Origin: Methanobacterium sp. UBA294
Lineage (GTDB): Archaea > Methanobacteriota > Methanobacteria > Methanobacteriales > Methanobacteriaceae
DNA: 42,420 bases
Assembly (NCBI GenBank): GCA_002494495.1
Contig: DACB01000007.1
Coordinates: 365,194 to 407,613, forward strand
Reading direction: 5' to 3'
Shown piece by piece: positions 40,319 to 42,420 of this stretch. Position numbers and translations under genes: made by a program. Position 1 is the first letter of the stretch, and every line of letters begins with the position of its first letter. The notes under the pieces are model-generated. The model was not told the DNA's origin. It did not search any database and saw only the letters and a list, made by a program, of their open reading frames with translations.

Positions 40319-41920
40319 ATGACCAATGATTTGATTACATTAATAGTTATTGTCTTAATATATTTGGCTCTTATTATTTACGTGGGATACGTTGCCTGGA
40401 AGCGTACCAAAACTGCAGATGATTACCTGGTAGCTGGCAGAGCAACACATCCATTCATATTGGCCCTGAGTTATGGGGCTACGTTTATTAGTACATCTGC
40501 AATTGTAGGTTTCGGTGGAACAGCCGGAGTATATGGTATGGGACTGTTATGGCTCACATTTTTAAACATTCTGGTTGGTATATTCATTGCATTCGTGTTT
40601 TTCGGTAAAAGAACCAGGAAAATCGGGCACAACTTAAGTGCACTTACGTTTCCTGAATTTTTATCCAAACGTTTCAACAGCAAATTCATACAATGGTTCA
40701 GCGGTGCTGTAATATTTTTGGGAATGCCCCTTTATGCGGCAGTGGTTTTAATTGGTATGGCTCGTTTTGTAGAAACAACACTTAGTATTGATTATAACTT
40801 TGCATTAATAGGAATGGCAGTAATTGTAGCGTTGTACGTTATCTTTGGAGGTATTCGTGGTGTGCTTTATACAGACGCACTCCAGGGGACCATAATGTTT
40901 GTGGTAATGGCTATATTACTGGGGACCATATACTGGATAACCGGGGGATTAGTTGAGGGTAATCAAGCATTGACCAACTTGATTAATATGGTGCCTTCTA
41001 ATTTAACCGCAACAGCCGCGGCAACCGGATTCACAGGATGGACTTCCATGCCGACGTTGGGAAGTCCCTTCTGGTGGACCCTGGTTAGTACTTTAATTCT
41101 GGGTGTGGGTATAGGAGTTCTCTCTCAGCCACAATTGAGTGTACGATTCATGATGGTGAAATCCAACAAAGAATTAAACAGGGCAGTCTTAATTGGAGGG
41201 GTGTTCATATTCCTTATGACAGGAACAGCATTCATTGTTGGTGCTCTATCTAATGTTTACTTCTTCAACACCATGGGACAGATAGCAACCCAGGTTGTTG
41301 GTGGAAATGCTGATAAGATCATACCTGCATTTATTACAGCGGCAATGCCTCCATGGTTTGCTTATCTCTTTATGATAACACTGCTATCTGCAGCAATGTC
41401 CACATTGAGCGCCCTTTTCCATGTGCAAGGAACTGCTCTGGGACGTGACGTTTACGAAACAGTAACCAATAAGAAGGGAGGAGCATCAGTTCTAGTGGCC
41501 AGGGCAGCAATTACTGTGGCAGTGGCAATTGCAGTTATTCTAGGTTATCTACTTCCAGCCAATATAATTGCAGTAGGAACAGCCATGTGGTTTTCAATTA
41601 CCGCAGCAGCCTTCCTTTCCATGTACATTTTTGCCTGTTTCTGGAAGCGTGCCACCAAAGCTGGAGTTATAACTGGACTGTTAGCTGGTACTGCTATAAG
41701 TGTATTCTGGATCGTGTTTGTATTTAAAAAATCAGCAGAAGCATTGGGTATATGTAAGGCACTCACAGGTCAGGCAGTTCTTATTGCAGCACAGCCATGG
41801 CCTACAGTTGATTCCATAGTAATTGCACTACCTATAGCATTTATATTGACTGTAATAGTCAGCCTGCTAACTAAACCACCAGAAAAAGAACACATGGACA
41901 AATGTTTCAGCGGAGTTTAA
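40319..41920 (+). CDS. Sodium:solute symporter (SSS family), second copy
   Basis: A 533-residue membrane carrier with about 13 TM helices, closely similar along its length to the protein at 18775. Shared motifs are ADDYLVAGRATHPFILALSYGATFIS, YVIFGGIRGVLYTDALQG, GVGIGVLSQPQL and SAAMSTLSALFHVQGTALGRDVYE. The substrate is unknown and probably related for both. The ATG at 40319 has GGGGTGATT immediately upstream, overlapping the stop of the accessory gene, so translation is coupled. A T9 terminator follows. Confidence 0.93.
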   Translation: MTNDLITLIVIVLIYLALIIYVGYVAWKRTKTADDYLVAGRATHPFILALSYGATFISTSAIVGFGGTAGVYGMGLLWLTFLNILVGIFIAFVFFGKRTRKIGHNLSALTFPEFLSKRFNSKFIQWFSGAVIFLGMPLYAAVVLIGMARFVETTLSIDYNFALIGMAVIVALYVIFGGIRGVLYTDALQGTIMFVVMAILLGTIYWITGGLVEGNQALTNLINMVPSNLTATAAATGFTGWTSMPTLGSPFWWTLVSTLILGVGIGVLSQPQLSVRFMMVKSNKELNRAVLIGGVFIFLMTGTAFIVGALSNVYFFNTMGQIATQVVGGNADKIIPAFITAAMPPWFAYLFMITLLSAAMSTLSALFHVQGTALGRDVYETVTNKKGGASVLVARAAITVAVAIAVILGYLLPANIIAVGTAMWFSITAAAFLSMYIFACFWKRATKAGVITGLLAGTAISVFWIVFVFKKSAEALGICKALTGQAVLIAAQPWPTVDSIVIALPIAFILTVIVSLLTKPPEKEHMDKCFSGV

Positions 41921-41940
41921 ATAACTCCCTGAATTTTCAC

Positions 41941-41949
41941 TTTTTTTTT
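41941..41949 (+). terminator. T9 terminator of the second symporter
   Basis: Nine T begin 20 bp past the stop codon of the symporter gene. It lies at the edge of the convergent pseudogene. Confidence 0.6.
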
Positions 41950-41950
41950 A

Positions 41951-42342
41951 CAACCAGTTCTTTTAATCTTTCCAGTATCATCTGCCCATTTTTTGAATCT
42001 AAAGAACTTGTAGGCTCATCTGCCTGGTTTATTAGCTAGTGCCTAGGCTATAGCCACTCTCTGTCTCTCTCCACCAGATAGATTTGTAGGTTTAGTATCT
42101 GATTTGTGCTGCATTTTTGCGCTTTTTAAAAGTTCATGTGCCCATCAAACATTTCACTATTTTTATATCCATTTTCATACATGGGTATAAGCACGTTTTC
42201 CAGTACTGAGAGGTTAGGTATAAGGTTATGCAGTTGGAACACGAAGCCTATTTCTTTCGCAGGGAAATCGCTTAGATTTTTTTTTGTAAGTCAAAATTCG
42301 TCCTGCAACTGATATAATCCCCTCATCTGGAGTATCCAATGC
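41951..42342 (-). pseudogene. Decayed LolD-type ABC transporter ATPase
   Basis: Read on the minus strand, this stretch gives pieces of an ABC ATPase in three frames: GALDTPDEGIISVAGRIL, then after a nine-base A run a shifted frame with EIGFVFQLHNLIPNLSVLENVLIP (Q-loop), then NLSGGERQRVAIA (signature) broken by a TAG stop where an Arg is usual, and DEPTSSLDSKNGQMILERL after a small deletion. The Walker A loop is missing. At least three frame breaks and one stop rule out a working product. It resembles macrolide- or lipoprotein-export ATPases (LolD/MacB type). It converges on the second symporter. Confidence 0.9.
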
Positions 42343-42420
42343 ACCTTTTTCCATACCGATGATAAAATGCTCCTGGTAATCTGAAAGTATATCTTCTCTT
42401 TCCTCTTTTGGTAATTTTCT
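42343..42420 (-). pseudogene. DUF1700/HAAS-like fragment fused to the ABC remnant
   Basis: The minus-strand frame entering from the right edge reads RKLPKEEREDILSDYQEH and then FIIGMEKG, the N-terminal signature of DUF1700/HAAS membrane proteins. It continues in frame into the ABC remnant at GALDTPDEG. The join shows that a deletion removed the rest of the DUF1700 gene and the start of the ATPase gene. The start codon lies outside the window. Confidence 0.7.

Overview
The window looks like chromosome of a pseudomurein-walled methanogen of the order Methanobacteriales, most probably Methanobacterium or a close relative. The evidence is a TfrB-type thiol:fumarate reductase subunit with CCG domains, a giant surface protein with pseudomurein-binding repeats, archaeal GlyRS, IorAB/PaaK, a short archaeal dCTP deaminase, ribosome-binding sites of the GGTGAT/GGAGG type and AT-rich spacers with archaeal TATA boxes. 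I see no rRNA, tRNA, CRISPR array or intact insertion sequence. Genus assignment is inference.

Layout. 1-2278 (+): the 3' part of a Pro/Glu-repeat protein followed by two MinD-like ATPases, the second with an altered P-loop. 2371-4456: a PfkB-type sugar/nucleoside kinase, then on the minus strand a TatD-type hydrolase and a VOC/glyoxalase-fold protein. 4743-10627 (-): glyS, dcd, a DUF1512 protein, a SpoU-type RNA methyltransferase and tfrB; the last four are tightly packed. 10797-12144: two convergent, unrelated HExxH metallopeptidase-like proteins. 12305-17501: aryl-acid metabolism. iorA-iorB run forward, and an ACT-domain protein plus paaK run in reverse. A small winged-helix/membrane-protein pair sits between them.

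17611-26066: mixed envelope and transport genes. These are a lysine-rich single-span protein, a sodium:solute symporter with 21-bp repeats in its leader, a metallo-beta-lactamase-fold hydrolase, a zinc-ribbon membrane protein overlapping a CrtC/AttH-like lipocalin-fold protein, a pirin and a BaiN/YhiN-type flavoprotein. 26218-31111 (-): a GHMP kinase paired with a GT20 (OtsA-like) glycosyltransferase, two YbjQ/DUF74 proteins (one fused to a membrane domain) and a DUF308 membrane protein.

31494-37519 is the most unusual part. An 1859-residue secreted protein carries Ig-like domains, eight pseudomurein-binding half-repeats, two beta-helices, a C39-like cysteine peptidase domain and a distinct C-terminal domain with a hydrophobic hairpin. 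A very AT-rich gene for a 120-residue multi-spanning membrane protein follows directly. The order wall binding, peptidase, C-terminal domain, small membrane protein matches a polymorphic toxin with its immunity protein, although an autolysin or adhesin is also possible. 37583-42420: two DUF2795 paralogues, a 31-residue membrane peptide, a DJ-1/PfpI protein, a stand-alone receiver domain, a second symporter preceded by its small accessory protein, and a decayed ABC-transporter ATPase fused to a DUF1700 fragment at the right edge.

Several starts were moved downstream because the apparent GTG or TTG start lies inside, or upstream of, a good ribosome-binding site.
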